Of a stretch of 33,499 nt of DNA, positions 25,854 through 33,466 are shown in pieces; position 1 is the stretch's first letter, and every line of letters starts with the position of its first letter. Location of the stretch: the NCBI RefSeq assembly GCF_004402495.1, contig NZ_SOFH01000030.1, positions 1-33,499 of the forward strand, in the 5' to 3' direction. Source of the DNA: Cryobacterium sp. HLT2-28 (GTDB lineage: Bacteria > Actinomycetota > Actinomycetes > Actinomycetales > Microbacteriaceae). The translations under genes were made by a program, and so were the position numbers. The notes beneath the pieces were generated by a model that saw nothing but the letters and a program-made list of their open reading frames with translations, had not been told where the DNA came from and did not search any database.

Positions 25854-25878
25854 GCCGAGGTGTGCCAGCATTGGTCTC

Positions 25879-27033
25879 GTGACGGACCCGCAGAACTGGC
25901 AGTCCCCGACGAATGACGGGCAGAATGGACCGCGCTATGGCGAGCAGGTCCCGCCGCTCGCGCCGCCCGGCGGCGGTCCCCAGCCCGGCTGGAACGTGCC
26001 GTCCGGCTGGACTCCACCCCCACGACCCGGGCTGATCCCCCTGCGCCCACTGGGCTTCGGCACCCTGCTCTGGGCCCCGTACCAGGTGCTCCGCCGGAAC
26101 CCGAAGGCCACCTTCGGGAGCGCCCTGCTCATCCAGGCCGTGGTCACACTGGCCACACTCGTCGTCGTCGGCTCGGTCACGTTTTTCGCGCTCAGCCGGG
26201 TGGACAGTGCGCCGCTCGCCGAACGTGACGCGGTGCAGGCCGGAGCCTGGGTCGGCATCGCCCTGTCCGCGCTGGTCCCGATTGCGCTCTCGCTTGTCGC
26301 CGGCGCCCTGCTCCAGGGCGTCATCGTCCTGGAAGTCGCCCGGGCCACTCTCGGCGAGAAGCTCCGACTCGCCCAGCTCTGGCGTCTGGTCGGCCGCAGG
26401 CTCTGGCCGTTGGCGTTGTGGACCGTCCTGCTCAGCGCCGTCGCCGTGCTCGCCCTCGGCCTGGTGACCGGGGCCGTCGTGCTGTTCGTGACGCTCGGCG
26501 GGGCGTGGGTCGGCCTCGCAGTCGTCCTGGGCATCTTCGGCGTCCTGCTGTTCATCGCGGGCGCCGCCTGGCTGGGCACCAAGCTGTCCCTCGTGCCGTG
26601 CCTGATCGTGCTGGAGCGGCTCGGCCTCCGGAAGTCGGTTCAGCGGTCCTGGTCTCTCACCCGCGGGTACTTCTGGCGCACCCTCGGGGTGCAGCTCCTC
26701 GTCGCCGTGATCATCAACGTCGTCAGCCAGGTCGTCGTCACTCCCGTGTCCATCCTGTTCTCGGTTGCCACCTCGCTCGTCGATCCCAATGCCGGCTTCG
26801 ACACCTACCTTCCCTCGGTCATCCTGTACGTTCTGGTGCTGTTCGTCAGCCTGGTGCTCGGCGCGGTCGCAACCGTCGTGCAGTCCGCGACCGTCGCGTT
26901 GATCTACATCGACCTGCGGATGCGCAAGGAAGGCCTCGACCTCGAACTCGCCAGGTTCGTCGAGTCCGCGCCGGGCAGCGGCGGAACGGACCCGTACCTG
27001 GTCGGCGCCGGCAGGGAGGCCCCAGGGGCATGA
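25879..27033 (+). CDS. Polytopic membrane protein with a proline-rich N-terminus (GDPD-membrane-domain-like)
   Basis: 384 aa from the GTG at 25879. The first ~50 residues are Pro/Gly-rich and presumably disordered in the cytoplasm. Then come LGFGTLLWAPYQVLRRNPKA and about six hydrophobic helices (roughly 80-103, 125-150, 178-240 as a group, 270-300, 318-350). The middle loop CLIVLERLGLRKSVQRSWSL, followed by TRGYFWRTLG, is typical of the 'glycerophosphoryl diester phosphodiesterase membrane domain' proteins. No phosphodiesterase active site is present, so an enzyme function should not be assumed. It is the first gene of the DUF4129-DUF4350-MoxR-DUF58 operon and overlaps the next gene as ATGA. 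An alternative GTG at 25852 overlaps the predicted -10. Confidence 0.85.
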   Translation: MTDPQNWQSPTNDGQNGPRYGEQVPPLAPPGGGPQPGWNVPSGWTPPPRPGLIPLRPLGFGTLLWAPYQVLRRNPKATFGSALLIQAVVTLATLVVVGSVTFFALSRVDSAPLAERDAVQAGAWVGIALSALVPIALSLVAGALLQGVIVLEVARATLGEKLRLAQLWRLVGRRLWPLALWTVLLSAVAVLALGLVTGAVVLFVTLGGAWVGLAVVLGIFGVLLFIAGAAWLGTKLSLVPCLIVLERLGLRKSVQRSWSLTRGYFWRTLGVQLLVAVIINVVSQVVVTPVSILFSVATSLVDPNAGFDTYLPSVILYVLVLFVSLVLGAVATVVQSATVALIYIDLRMRKEGLDLELARFVESAPGSGGTDPYLVGAGREAPGA

Positions 27034-27710
27034 TCGGCGGGTGGGGGCACGGAACGACGGTGCTGGCCGGCATCCCGGTCGACCCCGACGCGCCCGAAGC
27101 CCGCCGCTGGCTCCGGGAGGAGCTGGCGAAAGCGCCGTATCAGGCGGCCCGGCCGACCTGGTTCGACCGGCTTTCCCAGGCGGTCCTCGACTGGTTCGGC
27201 TCCCTGGTCGCACCGTCCGGCCAGGGCGTCGCCGGCTGGGTTCCGTTGATCGTGATCATCGTCGTCGCCCTGGTGCTCGCTGCGCTGTTGATCATCTTCG
27301 GCCTTCCCCGACTGAACCGGCGGAGCAGCCTGGCCGCCGACCTCTTCGGAGTCAACGACCGCCGCTCGGCCGCCGACCTGCGCACAGCGGCCCTGGCGGC
27401 CGCCTCGCACCGGGACTGGACCCTGGCCGGGATGGAGATGTTCCGGGCGCTCGCTCGCGGCCTGTTCGAGCGCACCATCCTGATGACGACGCCGGGCACG
27501 ACGGCCCATTACTTCGCCGAACGGGCCGCCGAGGCCTTCCCCGGGGACAGGGTGCGCCTGGCCGCGGCCGCTGACGTGTTCGACGGCCTCCGTTACCTCG
27601 GGCAGGTCGGCACCGAGGAAGGTTTCCTCGCCCTGGCCGCCCTCGAAAGCGACCTCCGCGGGGCCGTCCCGGTGCGACGGGAAGATCCTGCCCCTGCGGT
27701 CCTGCCATGA
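27030..27710 (+). CDS. DUF4129-domain membrane protein
   Basis: 226 aa. The N-terminal half (VDPDAPEARRWLREELAKAP, then AARPTWFDRLSQAVLDWFGS) precedes one transmembrane helix (WVPLIVIIVVALVLAALLIIF, about 71-91). A cytoplasmic DUF4129 region follows with RSAADLRTAALAAASHRDWT, LARGLFERTILMTTPGTTAH and FDGLRYLGQVGTEE, the typical signature of this domain in MoxR operons. In other bacteria DUF4129 lies at the C-terminus of transglutaminase-like membrane proteins; here it stands alone. The function is unknown, presumably in an envelope-associated MoxR complex. Both ends overlap the neighbours as ATGA (27030-27033 and 27707-27710), which shows strict translational coupling. Confidence 0.88.
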   Translation: MIGGWGHGTTVLAGIPVDPDAPEARRWLREELAKAPYQAARPTWFDRLSQAVLDWFGSLVAPSGQGVAGWVPLIVIIVVALVLAALLIIFGLPRLNRRSSLAADLFGVNDRRSAADLRTAALAAASHRDWTLAGMEMFRALARGLFERTILMTTPGTTAHYFAERAAEAFPGDRVRLAAAADVFDGLRYLGQVGTEEGFLALAALESDLRGAVPVRREDPAPAVLP

Positions 27711-28963
27711 CCCCGGCGACGAATGCCGCCACCGCGCCTGCGATGACCCCGGCGCCGGTCGCGCCCGACGCGGTGTCGTCGACGCCGACCCTGCGCGCGG
27801 CACTCCGCCGGTCCGGCTTCTGGGTGGCCGCGGGCGCCGGCGCCCTGCTGGTCGCGATCATCGCGACCGCCGTCGCCGGTGGCAGCGCGTCGGGCGGACC
27901 TCCCCTGGCCGCGGACAACGCCGCCCAGGCCGGCGCCAGGGCCCTTGTCGAGGTGCTCAGGAACCAGGGGGTTGACGTGACCCTGGCCGGCACCCTCGAG
28001 GAAGCGACGGCCGCCGCGGCCCGATCGACGGACCCCACCCTGTTCTACTTCGATGCCGACGGCTACCTGACCCGCGACCGGGTCACAAGGATGGCCGGAC
28101 TGGTCTCCCGCACCGTCGTCGTCGACCCGGACTTCGGCACCCTGCAGGCGCTCGCCCCCGGAGTCGGTTTCGGCGGACTGGCCGCCTCCGCCTCCCGGGC
28201 GGCGGGCTGCGACATCCCGTCGGCGGTCAAGGCCGGCCGGCTCTCCCCCGGCGGGAAGACCCTCACGATCGCCGCGGACGCGTCCGGGCTGACCGGGTGC
28301 TTCCCGACGGGCCGGGGCGCCTTCGCCCTGGTCGCCCGCCGCGACCAGGGCCGCACGATCACCCTCGTGGCCGACACCGCCGTGTTCAGCAATGACACGA
28401 TCACCCGCAACGGAAACGCCGCGCTCGCCCTCAACCTGCTCGGGTCAAGCGGCGACCTGATCTGGTACCTGCCGACACTCGCGGACGTGGCCCGCACCGG
28501 GCCTCCGTCGCTCGGAGAGCTGACGCCGGGCTGGGTCACCCCGACACTGGTCCTGCTCGTGGTCGTCGCCCTGGCCGCCATGGTCTGGCGCGGACGGCGA
28601 TTCGGCCCGCTCGTCGCGGAGAACCTCCCCGTCACCGTGCGAGCCAGTGAAACCGTGGAGGGCCGGGCCCGGCTCTACGCACGCAGCGGTGCCCGGCTGC
28701 GAGCCGTCGACGCCCTGCGGGTCGGAGCGCTCCAGCGCCTGGCCGGAAAGGTCGGCCTCTCCCGGCTGGCCGGCCTCGACGAGGTGATCCTCGCCGTGGC
28801 GGCGGCCACGGGCCGGGCACCCGGCGACGTGCGGGCCACGCTCGTCGACGCCGTGCCGGCAGGCGACCGCGACCTCATCGCCCTCTCAGACCAGATCCAG
28901 GATCTCGAGCGAGCCACGGCTCGCGCGACCACCTCACCGCCACCCGGAAGAATGGACCTATGA
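27707..28963 (+). CDS. DUF4350-domain membrane protein
   Basis: 418 aa. A short cytoplasmic N-terminus and a transmembrane helix (about 43-64, AGAGALLVAIIATAVAGG) are followed by an extracellular DUF4350 domain. That domain starts PPLAADNAAQAGARALVEVL, then RNQGVDVTLAGTLEEATAA, and resembles GATase-like folds; two Cys (in RAAGCDIPSA and LTGCFPTG) may pair outside the cell. A second helix (TLVLLVVVALAAMVWRG, about 283-299) leads to a cytoplasmic tail rich in Arg. DUF4350 proteins are regular members of MoxR/DUF58/DUF4129 operons. The start overlaps the DUF4129 gene and the stop overlaps moxR, each by four bases. Confidence 0.88.
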   Translation: MTPATNAATAPAMTPAPVAPDAVSSTPTLRAALRRSGFWVAAGAGALLVAIIATAVAGGSASGGPPLAADNAAQAGARALVEVLRNQGVDVTLAGTLEEATAAAARSTDPTLFYFDADGYLTRDRVTRMAGLVSRTVVVDPDFGTLQALAPGVGFGGLAASASRAAGCDIPSAVKAGRLSPGGKTLTIAADASGLTGCFPTGRGAFALVARRDQGRTITLVADTAVFSNDTITRNGNAALALNLLGSSGDLIWYLPTLADVARTGPPSLGELTPGWVTPTLVLLVVVALAAMVWRGRRFGPLVAENLPVTVRASETVEGRARLYARSGARLRAVDALRVGALQRLAGKVGLSRLAGLDEVILAVAAATGRAPGDVRATLVDAVPAGDRDLIALSDQIQDLERATARATTSPPPGRMDL

Positions 28964-29931
28964 GCACCCACACCGCTGCCGTCGACACCCTCAGAGACTC
29001 CCTCGTCCAGGTGCGCACCGAGGTGGGCAAGGCGGTCGTCGGCCAGGACGGCGCGGTGACGGGACTGATCATCGCCCTGCTGGCGCGTGGACACGTGCTG
29101 CTGGAGGGGGTGCCGGGCGTCGCGAAGACGCTGCTGGTGCGCTCCCTCAGCCACGCCCTGAGCCTGGAGACCAAGCGGGTGCAGTTCACGCCCGACCTCA
29201 TGCCCGGGGACGTGACCGGTTCCCTCGTCTACGACGCCAAGGTCGGCGAGTTCGAGTTCCGCAAGGGACCGGTCTTCACGAACATCCTGCTGGCCGACGA
29301 AATCAACCGCACGCCGCCGAAGACGCAGTCCTCACTGCTCGAGGCGATGGAGGAGCGCCAGGTCAGCGTCGACGGCGTGTCCCTGGCCCTGCCGGATCCG
29401 TTCATCGTCGCCGCCACGATGAACCCGATCGAGTACGAGGGAACGTACACGCTGCCGGAGGCGCAACTCGACCGGTTCCTGCTCAAGCTCGTGCTCGACA
29501 TCCCGGAACGCGACGCGGAGTACGAGGTGCTCCGCCGGCACGCCGACGGTTTCAACCCCCGCGACCTGGCCGGCGCCGGGGTCACCGCCGTGCTCGGCGC
29601 GGAGGAGCTGCACGCGGCGCAGGCGGCCGTCGCATCCGTCGGTTCCAGCCCGGATGTGCTCGCGTACATCGTCGACCTGGCCCGGGCGACCAGGCGCAGC
29701 CCCTCGGTGAAGCTGGGTGTGAGCCCCCGGGGCGCCACCGCCCTGCTCGCCTCGGCCAAGGCCTGGGCCTGGCTGAGCGGTTATGACTCGATCACCCCCG
29801 ACCACATCCAGGCGATGGTACTGCCGTGCTGGCGGCACCGGATCCAGTTGCGGCCGGAGGCCGAGCTGGAGGGCGTCGCGGTGGACGCGATCCTGCGCGC
29901 GGTCATGGCGCAGGTCCAGGTTCCGATCTAA
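28960..29931 (+). CDS. moxR: MoxR-family AAA+ ATPase
   Basis: 323 aa, the normal length. Walker A is EGVPGVAKT (49-57) and Walker B is ILLADEINR (Asp113, Glu114), followed by the sensor 1 region ATMNPIEYEGTYTLPEAQLD and a C-terminal lid (RSPSVKLGVSPRGATALLASA). Family knowledge: MoxR ATPases act as chaperone-like factors with DUF58 and VWA proteins, helping the maturation of enzymes or the response to envelope stress. The substrate is not known for this subfamily. The start overlaps the DUF4350 stop as ATGA. The DUF58 gene starts one base after the stop (TAA-C-GTG), so expression is tightly linked. Confidence 0.95.
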   Translation: MSTHTAAVDTLRDSLVQVRTEVGKAVVGQDGAVTGLIIALLARGHVLLEGVPGVAKTLLVRSLSHALSLETKRVQFTPDLMPGDVTGSLVYDAKVGEFEFRKGPVFTNILLADEINRTPPKTQSSLLEAMEERQVSVDGVSLALPDPFIVAATMNPIEYEGTYTLPEAQLDRFLLKLVLDIPERDAEYEVLRRHADGFNPRDLAGAGVTAVLGAEELHAAQAAVASVGSSPDVLAYIVDLARATRRSPSVKLGVSPRGATALLASAKAWAWLSGYDSITPDHIQAMVLPCWRHRIQLRPEAELEGVAVDAILRAVMAQVQVPI

Positions 29932-29932
29932 C

Positions 29933-31240
29933 GTGACCGTCACCGGTCGTTTCGTCGCGCTCGTCGCCCTGGGCGTCGTGCCGATCGTCGCGCTCGGGCG
30001 CACCCCGGGCACCGCCGCCCTGGTGCTCGGCCTGTGGCTGCTGGTCGTGCTCGGCGCGGGCACGCTCGACCTCGCACTGGCCGGGTCGCCGAGGACCCTG
30101 TCGCTCGTGCGCAGCCTGCCGGCCAGGGTGCGCCTGGGCGAGACTGTCATGAGCGACCTCTACCTGACCAACACCGGGACGAGGCGCCTGCGGGCGATCG
30201 TCCGGGACGGCTGGCAGCCGTCGGCCGGCGCCGGCAACAACCGCACCCCCGTGCTCATCCCGCCGGGAGAACGACGCCTCGTCTCCCTGCGGCTGGCGCC
30301 GTCCCGCCGCGGAGAGCGCCGGGTGAACCAGGTGACGGTGCGATCGAACGGCCCGCTCGGCCTGTGGGCCAGACAGGCGACCCTCGAATGCCCCGGGCGG
30401 GTGAGGGTGCTGCCCCCGTTCAACGCCCGCAAACACCTGCCCTCCCGGATCACGCGGCTCAAGGAACTGGACGGCCGCACCAGCCTTCTGGTGCGCGGGC
30501 AGGGCACGGAGTTCGATTCCCTGCGCGAATACGTGCGGGGTGATGACGTCCGCTCCATCGACTGGAGAGCCACCGCCCGGCACAGCGATGTCATGGTGCG
30601 CACGTGGCGACCGGAACGCGACCGGCGCGTCGTCATCCTGGTCGACAGCGGGCGCACCTCCGCCGCCCGCATCGACGACGAACCGCGACTCGACACCGCC
30701 TTCGAGGCGTCGCTCCTGCTCGCCGCACTCGCGTCCCGGGCCGGCGACCACGTCGACTTCATCGCGTACGACCGCCGGGTGCGCGGCAGTGTGCAGGGCG
30801 CCCAGGGCACCGAGCTCCTGTCCCGGATGGTCGACGCCATGGCGGTGATCGAGCCCGAACTGATCGAGATGGACTGGTCCGCCGTGCCCGGCCAAATTCG
30901 CGCCGTGACCAGCCAGCGGGCGCTCGTCGTTCTCGTCACCTCGATCGACGCGGCCGGTGCCTCCACGGCGCTGCTGTCGATGCTGCCGCAGCTGACCCGC
31001 CGGCACACGGTCGTGGTGGCGTCCGTCGCCGACCCGACCACCCTGCTGGCCAGCCGCCGGCGGGGCAACCGGGAAGAGGTCTACCGCGCGGCGGCCGCCG
31101 AACGGGCCATGCTCGACGTCGCCCGGGTGTCCGCCGCCATCCGTCAGCAGGGCGCGGATGTCGTCACCGCTGCCCCCGCGGACCTGCCGCCGGCCCTCGC
31201 GGATCGTTACATCGCGCTCAAGGCCGCCGGGCTGCTCTGA
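29933..31240 (+). CDS. DUF58-domain membrane-anchored protein
   Basis: 435 aa from the GTG at 29933, one base after the moxR stop; the longer frame lies inside moxR. Two N-terminal helices (about 5-22 and 24-44) are followed by a periplasm-facing or cytoplasmic beta region. The DUF58 core is FDSLREYVRGDDVRSIDWRA followed by TARHSDVMVRTW, and then a VWA-like domain with RRVVILVDSGRTSA (a partial MIDAS-like Asp-x-Ser). Family knowledge: DUF58 proteins partner MoxR ATPases. The C-terminal codons (KAAGLL-stop) are the first of four tandem 18-bp units that run past the stop. Confidence 0.92.
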   Translation: MTVTGRFVALVALGVVPIVALGRTPGTAALVLGLWLLVVLGAGTLDLALAGSPRTLSLVRSLPARVRLGETVMSDLYLTNTGTRRLRAIVRDGWQPSAGAGNNRTPVLIPPGERRLVSLRLAPSRRGERRVNQVTVRSNGPLGLWARQATLECPGRVRVLPPFNARKHLPSRITRLKELDGRTSLLVRGQGTEFDSLREYVRGDDVRSIDWRATARHSDVMVRTWRPERDRRVVILVDSGRTSAARIDDEPRLDTAFEASLLLAALASRAGDHVDFIAYDRRVRGSVQGAQGTELLSRMVDAMAVIEPELIEMDWSAVPGQIRAVTSQRALVVLVTSIDAAGASTALLSMLPQLTRRHTVVVASVADPTTLLASRRRGNREEVYRAAAAERAMLDVARVSAAIRQQGADVVTAAPADLPPALADRYIALKAAGLL

Positions 31241-31292
31241 TCCGCTGGTCTGCTCTCCGCCGCTGGCCTGCTGTCCGCCGCCGGTCTGCTGT
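31221..31292. repeat. Four 18-bp tandem units spanning the DUF58 gene stop codon
   Basis: The units are 31221-31238, 31239-31256, 31257-31274 (CCGCCGCTGGCCTGCTGT) and 31275-31292 (CCGCCGCCGGTCTGCTGT). The first is coding; the TGA stop (31238-31240) straddles units 1 and 2. The copies are degenerate but keep phase, with the common core CCG(G/C)...CTGCT. Confidence 0.85.
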
Positions 31293-31315
31293 GGCTGAGC
31301 GCGCCGCCGGCCCGT

Positions 31316-32311
31316 TCAGGCCGCGTAGATGCGCGTGGCCCCTGCCTCGAACTCGGCCAGGTCGCCCGTCTCGCCGGCGCGCGCGGCCCGGCCGCCGAGC
31401 ACGAGCATGTAGGCGAGGAATCCGAGGAGCGCGACGGCCCCGATACCGATCTTGACGGGCCACGGCCACGGTGCCGGGGTGACGAAGCCTTCGATGATGC
31501 CGGAGACGAAGAGCACCAGCACGAGCCCGATGGCGACCGTCGACAGGGCTCGGGCGTCTTCGGCCAGCGCCTGTGCCCGGGTGCGCCCGCCTGGGGCTAT
31601 CCACGCCCAAAAGATCCGGAGCCCGCCGGCCGCGGCCACGAAGATGGCAGTCAGCTCGAGCAGGCCGTGCGGCGCGATGTAGAGGAGGAAGACGTCGCCC
31701 TTGCCGTAGGCGAACATGACGCCGGCGGCAACGCCGATGTTCTGCGCGTTCTGGAGCACGATGTAGGGCACGTAGACCCCGAGGATCCCGAACGCGATGC
31801 ACTGCGCGGCGATCCAGGCGTTGTTGGTCCAGACCTGCCCGGCGAAGGACGCCGCCGGATTCTCGGAGTAGTAGTTCACGAAGTCCTCGTTCGCCATCTT
31901 CTGCAACTGCGCATCGGAGCCGAAATTCGCGAGGACCTGCGGATTACCCGTCGCCCAGACGGCGTAGAGGGCCGCGACGACGGCCGTGACAACCGCGACA
32001 GCGAGGGTGAGCCAGCGCAGGCGGTACAGGGCCGCCGGCAGCTGGAGCACGAAGAAGCGAGGCACCTGGGACAGCACGTTCGCGCTCGCACCGGTGAACC
32101 GCAGACGGGCTCGGGACAGTGCCACGGACAGCCGGTCTCCGACAAGGGTGGAGCCGGCGGTGGTCTTGATGAACGAGAGCTCGGTGGCCCCCGCCTGGTA
32201 GCGCGCGATCAGCTCGTCGGACTGCGCGCCGGAGAGCCGGCGCTGGGAGCCGAGTTCGGCCAGCCGGTCCCATTCGGCGCGGTGCGCCGCTGAATACGCG
32301 TCGAGGTCCAT
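31316..32311 (-). CDS. Stage II sporulation protein M-like membrane protein
   Basis: 331 aa. A helical, charged N-terminus (MDLDAYSAAHRAEWDRLAEL) of about 100 residues precedes five or six hydrophobic helices (about 103-122, 160-185, 190-212, 218-240, 265-285 and 292-311). The motif YVPYIVLQNAQNIGVAAGVM followed by FLLYIAPHGLLEL is the SpoIIM-family signature. In Bacillus SpoIIM belongs to the engulfment machinery; in non-sporing Actinobacteria the homologue is a regular neighbour of MoxR/DUF58/RDD genes and its job is unknown. The ATG at 32311 has TACTAT eight bases upstream and no ribosome-binding site. It is divergent from the RDD gene with only 17 bp between start codons. Confidence 0.92.
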   Translation of the reverse strand: MDLDAYSAAHRAEWDRLAELGSQRRLSGAQSDELIARYQAGATELSFIKTTAGSTLVGDRLSVALSRARLRFTGASANVLSQVPRFFVLQLPAALYRLRWLTLAVAVVTAVVAALYAVWATGNPQVLANFGSDAQLQKMANEDFVNYYSENPAASFAGQVWTNNAWIAAQCIAFGILGVYVPYIVLQNAQNIGVAAGVMFAYGKGDVFLLYIAPHGLLELTAIFVAAAGGLRIFWAWIAPGGRTRAQALAEDARALSTVAIGLVLVLFVSGIIEGFVTPAPWPWPVKIGIGAVALLGFLAYMLVLGGRAARAGETGDLAEFEAGATRIYAA

Positions 32312-32328
32312 CTGCTCTAATAGTAGAC
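32312..32328. promoter_or_regulatory. Shared 17-bp divergent promoter region of spoIIM-like and RDD genes
   Basis: Only 17 bp separate the two start codons. Minus: TACTAT (32325-32320) lies eight bases before its ATG. Plus: TCTAAT (32316-32321) lies seven bases before its ATG. The two -10 elements overlap, and both transcripts would be leaderless or nearly so. Confidence 0.55.
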
Positions 32329-33183
32329 ATGGCGGAGCACGGGAATGTGGCCGATCACGGCGAGTATCCTCGCAACGAGTTCGAACTCGTGACCGGCGAA
32401 GCCGTGGCGCTCGATGTGCGCCCGGCCAGCGTCATCCTGCGTGCCGCGGGCACGATCATCGATTGGCTCGCCTACCTTCTCCTGTTCCTGGTGATGGCAT
32501 TGGCGGTCATCTGGCTGGTGGGCGATTCGATCGACGTGGCACTGGCCAGGGCCCTGAGCATCTCGGGACTGGTGTTCTCCATCCTCATCGTCCCGATGAC
32601 CGTGGAAACGCTCATGGGAGGCCGCAGCCTGGGCAAGCTGGCGATCGGCGCCCGGATCGTGCGGGACGACGGCGGAGCGATCCAGCTGCGCCACGCGTTC
32701 ATCCGCGCCCTCGTCGGCGTGATGGAGTTGTACTTCACCTTCGGCGGGCTCGCCGCGATGACAGCTCTGCTCAACGGCAGGTCCAAGCGGCTGGGCGACC
32801 TGCTCGCCGGCACCTACAGCCAGCACGAACGCGTCCCGGCGGACGCCGCCCCGGTGCGGGGCCTTCCGCTCGAGCTCGAGGAATGGTCGCAGATCGTCGA
32901 CATCGTGCGGCTCCCCGACCAGCTCTCCCGAAGAATCGCGCAGTTCCTGCGGCAGGCGTCCCGGCTGACCCCGGACTCGCGGACGCGGCTCGCCTCCGGC
33001 CTGGCCGATGAGGCTTCCGCGTTCGTGTCGCCGCTCCCGGCGGTGCCGTCGGAGGTGTTCCTGCTCGGGGTCGCCGCGGTGCGCCGCGACCGCGAATACG
33101 CGGCACTGCTGCTGGAGCGCAGCCGCCTGGAGCGTCTGCGGCCCGCGCTCGAGAACCTCCCGCACGGCTTCCCGAACCGGTAG
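32329..33183 (+). CDS. RDD-family membrane protein
   Basis: 284 aa. After a short polar N-terminus the RDD domain runs from about residue 25 to 165. It contains VRPASVILRAAGTIIDWLAY (the R...D pattern), a second helix (ALSISGLVFSILIVPMTVET), then GGRSLGKLAIGARIVRDDGG followed by LRHAFIRAL, and a last helix with RSKRLGDLLAGTYSQ. The ~120-residue C-terminal part is soluble and mostly helical. RDD proteins are three-helix membrane proteins of poorly known role, some being ion antiporters. Pairing with SpoIIM and MoxR/DUF58 genes is a standard actinobacterial arrangement. It is followed by the terminators of the opposing rRNA operon. Confidence 0.9.
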   Translation: MAEHGNVADHGEYPRNEFELVTGEAVALDVRPASVILRAAGTIIDWLAYLLLFLVMALAVIWLVGDSIDVALARALSISGLVFSILIVPMTVETLMGGRSLGKLAIGARIVRDDGGAIQLRHAFIRALVGVMELYFTFGGLAAMTALLNGRSKRLGDLLAGTYSQHERVPADAAPVRGLPLELEEWSQIVDIVRLPDQLSRRIAQFLRQASRLTPDSRTRLASGLADEASAFVSPLPAVPSEVFLLGVAAVRRDREYAALLLERSRLERLRPALENLPHGFPNR

Positions 33184-33357
33184 CCCGCGGAAGCCGCAGC
33201 CGTGGCCCCCGCTTGCGTCTGGGCGCTCGTGGCGCAGGGTGCGCCTCGGGGCGCATGTTCCTGGGTGCGCCGGCTTGCCGAACCTGCGCCGCGAGCATCG
33301 CCCGGCGGGGTCGGGTGCTGGCCGGGCCTGATCGCGGGGTTGGGGCGCGTCGGCAGG
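33184..33357. other. Non-coding gap between the RDD gene and the rRNA-operon terminators
   Basis: About 170 bp of GC-rich sequence in which I see no credible gene, tRNA or promoter. Short frames here have no ribosome-binding site and no recognisable protein. Confidence 0.6.
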
Positions 33358-33368
33358 TTAACGCAAGG

Positions 33369-33393
33369 AAGGCCACCCTGGTGGGGTGGCCTT
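33369..33393. terminator. Distal rRNA-operon terminator, probably bidirectional
   Basis: AAGGCCACCC (33369-33378) pairs with GGGTGGCCTT (33384-33393) around a 5-nt loop. On the plus strand it runs into CTTTCTTG, so it can also stop transcription from the RDD gene. It shares the GGCCACCC core with the next hairpin. Confidence 0.85.
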
Positions 33394-33419
33394 TCTTGAT
33401 CAGCGTAAGGCTTAACGCA

Positions 33420-33446
33420 AAATGGCCACCCATTGGGTGGCCATTT
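33420..33446 (-). terminator. Proximal rRNA-operon terminator
   Basis: Perfect 12-bp arms at 33420-33431 and 33435-33446 (AAATGGCCACCC and its complement) close on a 3-nt loop. On the minus strand a run of four T follows. It lies about 20 bp after the 5S rRNA end. Confidence 0.9.
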
Positions 33447-33466
33447 CACTTGTTGCTAAGTTAAGT

